Source: Clostridia bacterium
GTDB lineage: Bacteria > Bacillota > Clostridia > RUG12999
Length of the DNA stretch: 5,736 nt
NCBI GenBank assembly: GCA_017502065.1
Contig: JAFVVU010000253.1
Span: forward strand, 1-5,736
Direction: 5' to 3'
Shown: piece by piece, positions 1-5,729 of the stretch
Layout of the letters: the number at the start of each line of letters is the position of its first letter
Position numbering within the stretch: the first letter of the stretch is position 1
Made by a program: the position numbers and the translations under genes
The notes under the pieces: generated by a model
The model's database searches: none
What the model was told of the DNA's origin: nothing
Seen by the model: the letters and a program-made list of their open reading frames with translations, nothing else

Positions 1-209
1 AGACCCTTCAAAATCTTTTCGCGGTCAAACACCTGACGGCTTTTATCCTTTTTAACAACCATTACTGACATAGTTTCTATCTGTTCATATGTTGTAAACC
101 TTTTTTCACACTGAAGACATTCACGTCTTCTGCGGATTGATGTTCCGTCTTCAGTAGGTATTGTATCTATAACTTTGCTATCAGGATGATCACAAAATGG
201 GCAATTCAT
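1..209 (-). CDS. nrdR: Transcriptional repressor NrdR, N-terminal part (cut by window edge)
   Basis: NrdR represses ribonucleotide reductase genes by sensing ATP/dATP through an ATP-cone domain and binding NrdR boxes through a zinc ribbon. I translated the reverse complement from the ATG at 209: about 69 residues are visible before the window ends. The protein opens MNCPFC and has a four-cysteine zinc ribbon (C3, C6, C31, C34) with the basic run SIRRRREC (24-31) and RFTTYE (37-42), all hallmarks of NrdR. The ATP cone begins around residue 49 (VMVVKKD...FDREKIL). The family is usually about 150 residues, so roughly half is missing beyond position 1; this is an edge effect and not a truncation. 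The start is fixed by a GGAGG at 216-220, six bases upstream. It is divergent from ldh. No clear NrdR box is visible near its own promoter, so autoregulation is not supported here. Confidence 0.95.
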   Translation of the reverse strand, partial: MNCPFCDHPDSKVIDTIPTEDGTSIRRRRECLQCEKRFTTYEQIETMSVMVVKKDKSRQVFDREKILKG

Positions 210-338
210 ATTATACCTCCGTTTATATAATAATATATATAATATATTTTAATACAATAATTAATTTTCGTCAATAGTTTTTGCATATAAAACTTGATAT
301 TTCGGGTAAACTAACAAAAAAATTATAAGGGTGATAAT
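210..338. other. Divergent intergenic region between nrdR and ldh
   Basis: This 129-base, very AT-rich spacer carries the nrdR promoter on the minus strand. On the plus strand I could not find a convincing -35/-10 pair for ldh. TATAAA at 286-291 and TTGATA at 294-299 are both isolated candidates with no properly spaced partner. I also looked for a Rex-type operator (TTGTTAA...TTAACAA), often found before fermentation genes, and for an NrdR box, and saw neither. Confidence 0.5.
246..274 (-). promoter_or_regulatory. Sigma-A-type promoter of nrdR
   Basis: Read on the minus strand, a -35 box TTGACG (269-274) and a -10 box TAAAAT (246-251) are separated by exactly 17 bases (252-268). Transcription would begin near 239 and give a leader of about 30 bases carrying the GGAGG site. 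The region between the promoter and the gene (220-250) is almost pure A/T. This is inferred from consensus only. Confidence 0.65.
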
Positions 339-1280
339 GTGAATATTCGAAAATGTGCAATTATTGGCTGTGGTTTTGTTGGAGCAACAACCGCATTTAC
401 ACTGTCCGGCAGCGGTCTTTTTTCCGAGCTGGTGCTGATTGATATTAACAAGAAAAAAGCCGAAGGCGAAGCAATGGACATCAACCACGGTCTTTCTTTC
501 AGAAAACCTATGAAAATTTATGCCGGTGATTACGAAGATTTAGCTGACTGTTCACTTATCATAATTACGGCAGGAGCAAATCAGGAAATCGGTCAGACAA
601 GGCTTGATCTTATAAGGAAAAACGTTGAAGTTTTTAAATCAATTGTTCCTAAAATTGCAGCTGTTAACAAAGATGCAATACTGCTTGTTGTAACAAATCC
701 TGTTGACATTCTCACTTTTGTTACATGGAAGCTTTCGGGATTTGACCGACACCGTGTAATCGGTTCGGGAACGGTGCTTGACACTGCAAGATTAAAGTAT
801 CTTACCGGTGAATATCTGGGGGTTGATTTCCGCAGTATTCACGCATTTATCATAGGCGAACACGGCGACAGCGAGCTTGCCGTATGGAGCAGTGCAAATG
901 TATCCGGAATTGACCTTGACGGATTTTGTGCGGCAAGTGGCAGATGCGACGGAATGAAATCAATTTATTCCATTTACGATAAAGTAAAAAACAGTGCATA
1001 TGACATTATAGAACGAAAACAGGCAACTTATTATGCAATTGCTCTTGCAGTAAGGCGAATTGCGGAAGCTATAATGAGAGATGAACATTCCGTGCTTCCC
1101 GTTTCGGCATACGCCGATTCACATTACGGAATCAATGATGTGTTCATTGGTATTCCATCTATTGTCGGCAGAAACGGTGTTGAAAGAGTTCTGGATATTC
1201 CACTTTCCAAAGACGAACATCAGGCACTTGCAAAATCGGCCGAAACGCTGAAAGAAATGATTGATCAGCTTGATATATAA
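339..1280 (+). CDS. ldh: L-lactate dehydrogenase (NAD-dependent)
   Basis: It reduces pyruvate to L-lactate with NADH in the cytoplasm, regenerating NAD+ during fermentation. The 313 residues match the family's usual length. The N-terminal Rossmann fold shows GCGFVG (10-15) and the NAD-selecting Asp35. The specificity loop GANQEIGQTR has Gln82 and Arg88; Gln at this place marks lactate rather than malate dehydrogenase, which carries Arg. Further catalytic residues are Asn120 (VTNPVDIL), Asp148 and Arg151 (GSGTVLDTARLKYLTG), His175 (IGEHGDSE) and Thr230 (ATYYAIA). The start is GTG at 339, preceded by AAGGGTGAT (327-335); an in-frame stop at 312-314 excludes any longer form, and the fold needs this N-terminus. 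Whether it is activated by fructose-1,6-bisphosphate cannot be read reliably. It is apparently monocistronic, ending 30 bases from the convergent xerD stop. Confidence 0.96.
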   Translation: MNIRKCAIIGCGFVGATTAFTLSGSGLFSELVLIDINKKKAEGEAMDINHGLSFRKPMKIYAGDYEDLADCSLIIITAGANQEIGQTRLDLIRKNVEVFKSIVPKIAAVNKDAILLVVTNPVDILTFVTWKLSGFDRHRVIGSGTVLDTARLKYLTGEYLGVDFRSIHAFIIGEHGDSELAVWSSANVSGIDLDGFCAASGRCDGMKSIYSIYDKVKNSAYDIIERKQATYYAIALAVRRIAEAIMRDEHSVLPVSAYADSHYGINDVFIGIPSIVGRNGVERVLDIPLSKDEHQALAKSAETLKEMIDQLDI

Positions 1281-1283
1281 ATA

Positions 1284-1312
1284 AAAAAACGCGTGCAATG
1301 CACGCGTTTTTT
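1284..1312. terminator. Bidirectional rho-independent terminator between ldh and xerD
   Basis: A perfect inverted repeat has a GC-rich core CGCGTGC (1290-1296), a three-base loop (1297-1299) and GCACGCG (1300-1306). The core is flanked by an A run on the left and a T run on the right, which extend the pairing to 13 base pairs. Because both arms end in A/T runs, the hairpin has a U tract in both transcription directions. It lies just after the ldh stop and touches the xerD stop codon (1311-1313), so it serves both convergent genes. Confidence 0.93.
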
Positions 1313-2192
1313 ATGCTCTTGGATGAGCTTTCTTATATACCTCGTTTATTTTTTTGCTTACAATATCAGCATAAACTTTTGTGGAAATTACCGCTTTATG
1401 CCCAAGCATTTCCTGTACGCTTGCAACATCTGCGCCGTTTTCCATAAGATGTACAGCAAAGGAATGACGAAGCGTATTCGGTGTAATATCTTTCTTTATT
1501 TTTGCTTTATCTTTATAATATTTCACTATTTTCCAGAAACCCTGTCTTGAAAGCTTGCCACCGTTTACATTGATAAACAACAGGTCATTATGTTTAATTG
1601 CGCCAATAGAGTTTTTCTCCATATACTGCAGATATTCTTTAACTGCACGGGTTGCAATTGTCCCCATGGGCACAACTCTTGTCTTGTTTCCGCCACAAAT
1701 AAGATATGCATCTTCAAGGTTTATATCTTCAATCTTTATGTCAATAAGCTCACTTACTTTTATGCCTGTTGCATAAAGAAGTTCAAGCATTGCTTTGTCA
1801 CGGTAGCCTTTAAAATTAACGCATTTAGGTTGCATAAGAAGAAGCTCTGTTTCATTTGCGGTAAGCACTTCAAATTCTCGTTTTTCCGCTTTCGGTGCTT
1901 CAATCCCCACTGTCGGATCTTCTTTTATATACCCTCTTGTAAAGATATATCCGTAGAACGAACGAAGAGATGCTATCATACGGAGAACCGATGATGTTGC
2001 CTGCCCGTTTTTCTGCATAAACATAAGATATGCCAGAATCGTCTGCTTATCAACTTTATTATATTTAGTTTTAATTACATCAATATACTCTTTGAATTTG
2101 TTGATATCTCTTAAATACGACTGAACAGTACTTGCCGACGAATGTTTCGCATTCGTGAGATAATCAGCATATTCTTCTGTATGTAATAACAT
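1311..2192 (-). CDS. xerD: Xer-family tyrosine recombinase (XerD-like) with altered catalytic residues
   Basis: Xer recombinases cut and rejoin dif sites to resolve chromosome dimers. The 293 residues are a normal length. An N-terminal SAM-like core-binding domain (about 1-95; SASTVQSYLRDINKF, TSSVLRMIASLRSFY) precedes the catalytic domain (about 105-293). The C-terminus KKAHPRA is the same type of tail as in E. coli XerD. Compared with E. coli XerD, the nucleophile Tyr274, His265 (EMLGHK) and Arg242 (LRHSF) are kept. Arg-I is Lys145 (ATGIKVSEL), the beta-hairpin Lys is missing (ICGGNKTR, about residue 167), and the first His of HxxR is Asn239 (TPNTLRH). I confirmed the codons AAA and AAT for residues 145 and 239. 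The ATG start has GGGGAG (2199-2204) six bases upstream, inside the end of spoIIM, implying translational coupling. The spoIIM-xerD neighbourhood supports the XerD identity. Catalytic competence is uncertain. Confidence 0.88.
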   Translation of the reverse strand: MLLHTEEYADYLTNAKHSSASTVQSYLRDINKFKEYIDVIKTKYNKVDKQTILAYLMFMQKNGQATSSVLRMIASLRSFYGYIFTRGYIKEDPTVGIEAPKAEKREFEVLTANETELLLMQPKCVNFKGYRDKAMLELLYATGIKVSELIDIKIEDINLEDAYLICGGNKTRVVPMGTIATRAVKEYLQYMEKNSIGAIKHNDLLFINVNGGKLSRQGFWKIVKYYKDKAKIKKDITPNTLRHSFAVHLMENGADVASVQEMLGHKAVISTKVYADIVSKKINEVYKKAHPRA

Positions 2193-2195
2193 CTT

Positions 2196-2759
2196 CTACT
2201 CCCCATTCATACACAGCCGCAAAAGCAGCGATGTAACATATGTATCAGTAAGTGCCGCAAACAAACACCCCATAAATGCAATCACAAGATGCAGCACATA
2301 GTTTATCAGTTTCCGTTTTCGGTTTTGCTTTGACATTGAATATTCAAATGTTGCCGTGCAAACATACATAAGCACCGGAATAAAAACAAAATACTGCGGC
2401 ATTACACCGCAAACTGAAACAAGAATTCCTTGTCCCGTGCCGTATGCTTTTAAAATTGCACCTATTGCAACCCCAAGCACGCCGCCTTTATACAAAACGG
2501 CAATCATATTGCAATAAACCGCAATATTAGAAAAACCACAAACCCACATAAAAAGAACCGGTTTAATGCATCTCAAAAACGAACCCGGAAATACAAATCC
2601 GTGATTTTTCTGACCCGGATTTTTTATCGGCAGCACTATTTCTTCACATTTTTCTACCGGCAAAATTCCCGACACAAGTGCACCGATGAGCACACCTGCT
2701 AGGAGAACAACTGCAAAAAACAGATATATCTTAAACCTTGTTCCGTTATATTTTATCAC
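2196..2759 (-). CDS. spoIIM: Stage II sporulation protein M, engulfment membrane protein
   Basis: SpoIIM is a membrane protein of the SpoIIDMP complex, which remodels peptidoglycan during forespore engulfment. From the GTG at 2759 the product has 187 residues. It has a first hydrophobic helix (about 11-30), a polar stretch (35-62), then several hydrophobic segments (about 66-88, 92-103, 111-135, 152-172). The signature portion is FMWVCGFSNIA, YKGGVLGVAIG and SVCGVMPQYFVFIP, with the Pro-Gln (121-122) followed by a hydrophobic helix typical of SpoIIM. I chose the internal GTG because GGGGCGG (2765-2771) lies five bases before it. The longer reading from ATG 2783 (195 residues) has no ribosome binding site. 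It starts 48 bases after proC and ends 3 bases before xerD. B. subtilis SpoIIM is somewhat longer. The family call is firm, the start less so. Confidence 0.88.
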   Translation of the reverse strand: MIKYNGTRFKIYLFFAVVLLAGVLIGALVSGILPVEKCEEIVLPIKNPGQKNHGFVFPGSFLRCIKPVLFMWVCGFSNIAVYCNMIAVLYKGGVLGVAIGAILKAYGTGQGILVSVCGVMPQYFVFIPVLMYVCTATFEYSMSKQNRKRKLINYVLHLVIAFMGCLFAALTDTYVTSLLLRLCMNGE

Positions 2760-2764
2760 ATAAA

Positions 2765-2771
2765 CCGCCCC
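2765..2771 (-). promoter_or_regulatory. Ribosome binding site deciding the spoIIM start
   Basis: GGGGCGG on the minus strand is five bases upstream of the GTG at 2759-2757. The upstream ATG (2783) is preceded by a C/T-rich and A/T-rich stretch with no Shine-Dalgarno match, so the shorter protein is preferred. Confidence 0.6.
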
Positions 2772-2798
2772 TTTCACTTTCATTATATTGCGAAAGGG
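2769..2798 (-). repeat. Inverted repeat overlapping the spoIIM ribosome binding site
   Basis: On the minus-strand transcript CCCTTTC (2798-2792) can pair with GAAAGGG (2775-2769) across a 16-base loop. The 3' arm overlaps the GGGG of the proposed spoIIM ribosome binding site. It lacks a U tract, so it is not a terminator; a role in limiting spoIIM translation is inference. Confidence 0.45.
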
Positions 2799-2807
2799 AC
2801 AAGTATA

Positions 2808-3602
2808 TTACTTCTGCATTTCGGCAGATTTTTCTGCCGCAGCTTTTACGGCATCAACAAATGCCGCTCTTATTCCTGCGTTTTCAAGTGCCGCAACCGC
2901 TTCAATTGTTGTGCCGCCGGGTGAACACACCATATCTTTAAGTTTACCCGGATGAATTCCGGTTTCAAGTACCATTTTTGCACTGCCGAGAACTGTTTGT
3001 GCAGCAAGTGTATACGCCGCATCACGCGGAAGTCCGCAAAGAACACCGCCATCTGCCATTGCTTCAATAACCATGTATATGTATGCCGGTCCGGAGCCTG
3101 AAACACCGATTACCGCATCAATAAGATTTTCTTTTATAACCACAGTTTTACCAACTGCATCAAACATTGCTTTTGCCATGTTCAGTTCATCTTCTGAAAC
3201 TGCCGGATTTTCGCAAAGGGCAATCATTCCCTCACCCACCATTGCAGGTGTGTTTGGCATAACCCTTACGATTTTTGCATCTGCTCCAAGGATTTCCGCA
3301 ATTTTTGCAATTGAAACGCCCGCCGCAATTGAAACAATAATTTTTCCTCTAACGCTGTCTGCAACTTCCTTTGCAACTGCCGGAACAATACCCGGCTTTA
3401 CGCAAAATACAACCATATCTGCCTGAGTTGCAGTACAGATATTATCAGTTGAAACATTAACGCCAATCTTTTTTATTTCATCAAGTTTTGCTACGTCTCT
3501 GTCGCTCACATACACATCAGAGCAGTTTACAAAACCGTTATTTATTATACCTTTTATTATTGCGGTTGCCATGTTTCCCGCACCAATAAATCCTATTTTC
3601 AT
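2808..3602 (-). CDS. proC: Pyrroline-5-carboxylate reductase
   Basis: ProC carries out the last step of proline synthesis, reducing 1-pyrroline-5-carboxylate with NAD(P)H in the cytoplasm. The 264 residues equal the usual family length. The N-terminal Rossmann motif is MKIGFIGAGNMA (G7, G9, A12). It is followed by VVFCVKP (64-70), VRVMPNTPAMVGEG (112-125), GVSGSGPAYIY (166-176) and the C-terminal signature SPGGTTIEAVAALE (227-240). I placed the start at ATG 3602, since GGGAG (3611-3615) lies eight bases before it. An in-frame GTG three codons upstream (3611) overlaps that site and is unlikely. It is the first gene of a proC-spoIIM-xerD unit behind its own consensus promoter and a leader hairpin. 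All conserved blocks are intact, so it should be functional. Confidence 0.96.
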   Translation of the reverse strand: MKIGFIGAGNMATAIIKGIINNGFVNCSDVYVSDRDVAKLDEIKKIGVNVSTDNICTATQADMVVFCVKPGIVPAVAKEVADSVRGKIIVSIAAGVSIAKIAEILGADAKIVRVMPNTPAMVGEGMIALCENPAVSEDELNMAKAMFDAVGKTVVIKENLIDAVIGVSGSGPAYIYMVIEAMADGGVLCGLPRDAAYTLAAQTVLGSAKMVLETGIHPGKLKDMVCSPGGTTIEAVAALENAGIRAAFVDAVKAAAEKSAEMQK

Positions 3603-3610
3603 TTTACACA

Positions 3611-3615
3611 CTCCC
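3611..3615 (-). promoter_or_regulatory. Ribosome binding site deciding the proC start
   Basis: GGGAG on the minus strand is eight bases before ATG 3602. The upstream in-frame GTG (3611-3609) shares a base with it and so cannot use it. Confidence 0.7.
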
Positions 3616-3620
3616 AGCGC

Positions 3621-3646
3621 AAAAACCCTTTATTATAAGGGTTTTT
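3621..3646 (-). terminator. Terminator-like hairpin in the proC leader
   Basis: A perfect 10-base inverted repeat (3621-3630 with 3637-3646, six-base loop) reads AAAAACCCTT...AAGGGTTTTT on both strands. On the minus-strand transcript it is a short CCCTT/AAGGG stem followed by five U residues. It could end read-through from the M42 genes. However, it lies downstream of the proC promoter and only five bases before the proC ribosome binding site, so it would also be in the proC leader. Only three G-C pairs make it a weak terminator. Confidence 0.6.
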
Positions 3647-3665
3647 AAAAAATGAGTCGAATTTT

Positions 3666-3694
3666 AGTATACTACCTTTTTTATGTTTTGTCAA
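3666..3694 (-). promoter_or_regulatory. Consensus sigma-A promoter of proC-spoIIM-xerD
   Basis: On the minus strand a perfect -35 TTGACA (3689-3694) and a near-perfect -10 TATACT (3666-3671) are 17 bases apart (3672-3688). Initiation would be near 3659, leaving a leader of about 57 bases that includes the 3621-3646 hairpin. It resembles a vegetative promoter, not a sporulation-sigma one. Confidence 0.85.
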
Positions 3695-3720
3695 TTGCAA
3701 ATGTTGCAAAATTGTTACAA
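3695..3720. repeat. Repeated small palindromes just upstream of the proC -35 box
   Basis: TTGCAA, its own reverse complement, occurs at 3695-3700 and again at 3704-3709. A related palindrome TTGT-T-ACAA follows at 3712-3720. The first copy abuts the -35 box. The spacing of about nine bases could suit an operator or UP-like element, but short AT-rich palindromes also arise by chance. Confidence 0.3.
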
Positions 3721-3733
3721 AACTTTACATAAT

Positions 3734-4702
3734 TTATTTTACAATTTCACAAATAACATCAATTGCATCTGTAATATCTGCTATACTTGCTGTTTCATTT
3801 GCAGTATGAGTATATCGCGTCGGAATTGAAATTACGCCTGTCGGAACACCGCTGCCTGAAAGCTGAAGTGCGCCGCCGTCCGTACCGCCGAATTCAAGCA
3901 CTTCATACTGATATTTTTTGCCCGTTTTTTCAGCTGCAGACACAATCATTTCTTTTACTGCAGGATGTGCAATAAGGGAATTATCTTTCACCTTAACTGC
4001 AATTCCCTCGCCTGTTTTTACTGCCATTTTATAGCCGTCGGGAGTATCTCCTGTTGCAGTTACATCAAGTGCAATTGCATAATCGGGCGAAATATCAAAT
4101 GCCGCCACCTTTGCACCGCGAAGTCCGATTTCTTCCTGAACAGTAAATACAAAATACAAATCCTTTGAAGAATTTTTGATTCGTTTTGCCGCTTCAGCAA
4201 GAATGTAGCATCCAACTTTGTTATCAAGATACGGAGAAACAACATAATTGCCGCTTTGCACAAACGGTGCAGCATATATAGCACAGTCACCTATTGATAC
4301 TTTTGTTTCGGCTTCTTCCTTATCTTTTACCGCAATATCAATATACATATCAGACAGTTTTATGTCTTTGATTTCTTTTTTCTCGCCATAGCAAACACAC
4401 CCGATTGTGCCGTTTTTAAATTTTACTCTCTGGTTAAGAATATCGCGGGGTTCGATGCCGCCAACTGTGGCAAAACGAAGAAATCCCCCGTCTTCAATAT
4501 ATGTTACCATAAGACCTATCTGGTCCATATGTGCGGCAAAAAGAATTTTTTCACCGTTTCCTTTTATGTGAAGTGTAAGGTTTCCCATTGGAGATACAGA
4601 TATATCCCCTAAATCTTTAAGTTCATCTATAAGAAGCTCTCTTGCATCGTTTTCCTGTCCCGAAACAGAATATGCATTTACAAGGTTTTCTAACAGTTTC
4701 AT
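3734..4702 (-). CDS. M42-family metallo-aminopeptidase (second of a tandem pair)
   Basis: M42 enzymes are cytoplasmic two-metal aminopeptidases, usually large self-compartmentalising assemblies that trim peptides. The gene encodes 322 residues. The expected ligands are all present: His58 (AAHMDQIG), Asp160 (SPYLDNKVGC), catalytic Glu190 and ligand Glu191 (TVQEEIGLRGA), Asp213 (IALDVTATGDTP) and His299 (PTRYTHT). The segment at about 61-150 would be the inserted PDZ-like dimerisation domain. I set the start at ATG 4702 because GGAGGG (4708-4713) precedes it by five bases; an ATG eight codons upstream would place that site inside the coding region. The start overlaps the stop of the preceding paralogue as ATGA, so the two are probably co-translated. 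Names such as FrvX, YsdC or glutamyl aminopeptidase are used for relatives, but substrate preference cannot be read here. Confidence 0.92.
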   Translation of the reverse strand: MKLLENLVNAYSVSGQENDARELLIDELKDLGDISVSPMGNLTLHIKGNGEKILFAAHMDQIGLMVTYIEDGGFLRFATVGGIEPRDILNQRVKFKNGTIGCVCYGEKKEIKDIKLSDMYIDIAVKDKEEAETKVSIGDCAIYAAPFVQSGNYVVSPYLDNKVGCYILAEAAKRIKNSSKDLYFVFTVQEEIGLRGAKVAAFDISPDYAIALDVTATGDTPDGYKMAVKTGEGIAVKVKDNSLIAHPAVKEMIVSAAEKTGKKYQYEVLEFGGTDGGALQLSGSGVPTGVISIPTRYTHTANETASIADITDAIDVICEIVK

Positions 4703-5715
4703 ATTATCCCTCCGATATTTTTGCAAACCGCAAGTGCAAGTTTGTATGTGTTTTCAAAATCAGTTTTATCAATGACAGACACTGCCGAATGAATATATCT
4801 GCAAGGCACGGAAATAACAGCTGTTTTTACGCCGCCACCCGTAATCTGCACTACGCCTGCATCGTTTCCGCCTGCACCCGTACGCTTGAACTGATATGGG
4901 ATTTCCTCTTTTTTTGCGGCCGTTTCTATCATTTTCACGAACTCAACATCAGAAATTGATGTACGTTCCATAATTGAAAGTACAGGACCTTTTCCCATTG
5001 TGCTTACATGTGCACTTTCCGGTGCATCACAGGTATCCGCACATATTGTTCCTTCAAGAATAAGCGCCGCATCGGGCATTATGCTTTTTGCTGCTACCTT
5101 TGCACCACGAAGTCCCACTTCTTCCTGAACAGTAAATACAAAATATGTGTCATATTCAGGCTCGAGCTTCTCTGCAATTCTTATAAGATTTGCACATCCA
5201 GCGCGATCATCAAGCGCTTTTGCCTTGATTTTTCTGCTACCAAATTCAGTATATTCGCTGTCAAAATAAATATAATCGCCAAGTGCAGTAATTTTTTCTG
5301 CTTCTTCTTTTGAATCACATCCGATGTCGATATACATATCCTTCATTTTGACAGGTGTTTTTCTTTCTTCCGCAGTTGTCATATGAACGGCTTTTATTCC
5401 AAGCACGCCGGGAATATTGTTTTCACCGACATATACACGTTTGCCTACAAGAAGTCTTGCATCGATACCGCCGACTTCGTCGAATTTCAAAAATCCGTCA
5501 TCGGTTATTCCTTTTACGATAAAACCAACTTCATCCATATGTGCGCATATCATAAACCTTTTTTCACTTGACTTACCTTTTTTAAATGCAATAAGGTTTC
5601 CCATTTTATCCACGCTGATTTCATCAGCAAAAGGTGCAATTTTGTTCTTTATATATTCTCTTACGGCGCCTTCTTTTCCCGATGCGCCATTTAAGGTTGT
5701 AAGCTCTTTTAACAT
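4699..5715 (-). CDS. M42-family metallo-aminopeptidase (first of a tandem pair)
   Basis: A paralogue of the downstream gene with the same fold and likely role, the release of N-terminal amino acids from peptides in the cytoplasm. It has 338 residues. Metal and catalytic positions are His59 (CAHMDEVG), Asp169 (KALDDRAGC), Glu198 and Glu199 (TVQEEVGLRGA), Glu221 (LILEGTICAD) and His309 (PCRYIHS). The fourth ligand is Glu where the neighbour has Asp; both are acidic ligands and M42 members are known with either. The ATG at 5715 is preceded by GGAGGTG (5723-5729). An adjacent in-frame GTG at 5718 is an alternative, adding one residue. Its promoter is beyond the right edge, so further genes of the operon may lie upstream. 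The two products are clearly diverged overall, which suggests different substrate preferences or hetero-oligomers (inference). Confidence 0.92.
   Translation of the reverse strand: MLKELTTLNGASGKEGAVREYIKNKIAPFADEISVDKMGNLIAFKKGKSSEKRFMICAHMDEVGFIVKGITDDGFLKFDEVGGIDARLLVGKRVYVGENNIPGVLGIKAVHMTTAEERKTPVKMKDMYIDIGCDSKEEAEKITALGDYIYFDSEYTEFGSRKIKAKALDDRAGCANLIRIAEKLEPEYDTYFVFTVQEEVGLRGAKVAAKSIMPDAALILEGTICADTCDAPESAHVSTMGKGPVLSIMERTSISDVEFVKMIETAAKKEEIPYQFKRTGAGGNDAGVVQITGGGVKTAVISVPCRYIHSAVSVIDKTDFENTYKLALAVCKNIGGII
4708..4713 (-). promoter_or_regulatory. Ribosome binding site deciding the second M42 start
   Basis: GGAGGG on the minus strand is encoded within the last codons (Gly-Gly) of the upstream M42 gene and is five bases before ATG 4702. 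This placement, together with the ATGA overlap, indicates translational coupling. Confidence 0.8.
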
Positions 5716-5722
5716 CACATAA

Positions 5723-5729
5723 CACCTCC
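5723..5729 (-). promoter_or_regulatory. Ribosome binding site of the first M42 gene
   Basis: GGAGGTG on the minus strand is a near-perfect anti-16S match. It lies seven bases from ATG 5715 and four from the alternative GTG 5718, so it does not settle the choice alone; ATG is preferred by codon type. Confidence 0.8.

Noticed and set aside
220..262. Alternating A/T stretch as an NrdR box or replication-type element
   Set aside because: It lacks the flanking ACA...TGT of an NrdR box and no repeat units or other origin signals are seen; it is ordinary AT-rich promoter DNA.
261..488. Minus-strand open frame overlapping the ldh start
   Set aside because: It covers the ldh N-terminus and the divergent spacer; low-complexity, no ribosome binding site, and incompatible with the clear Rossmann motif on the plus strand.
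1293..1994. Plus-strand open frames opposite xerD (1293-1550, 1555-1776, 1590-1994)
   Set aside because: They are antisense to a strongly conserved gene, have Cys/Phe-rich composition typical of shadow frames, and lack a credible ribosome binding site or family resemblance.
1311..2192. Integrase of a mobile element, suggested by the tyrosine recombinase fold
   Set aside because: Its length, HPRA tail and placement directly after spoIIM match the chromosomal Xer family; there is no adjacent tRNA, attachment repeat, excisionase or cargo.
3073..3426. Plus-strand open frame opposite proC
   Set aside because: It mirrors the codon pattern of proC on the other strand; proC has all family motifs, so this is a shadow.
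3602..3611. GTG at 3611 as the proC start (three extra residues, MCK)
   Set aside because: It overlaps the GGGAG ribosome binding site; the ATG at 3602 is properly spaced and gives the classical MKIGFIGAGNM N-terminus.
4703..4726. ATG at 4726 as the start of the second M42 gene
   Set aside because: The GGAGGG site would then lie within the coding sequence; ATG 4702 has the proper spacing and overlaps the upstream stop as ATGA.
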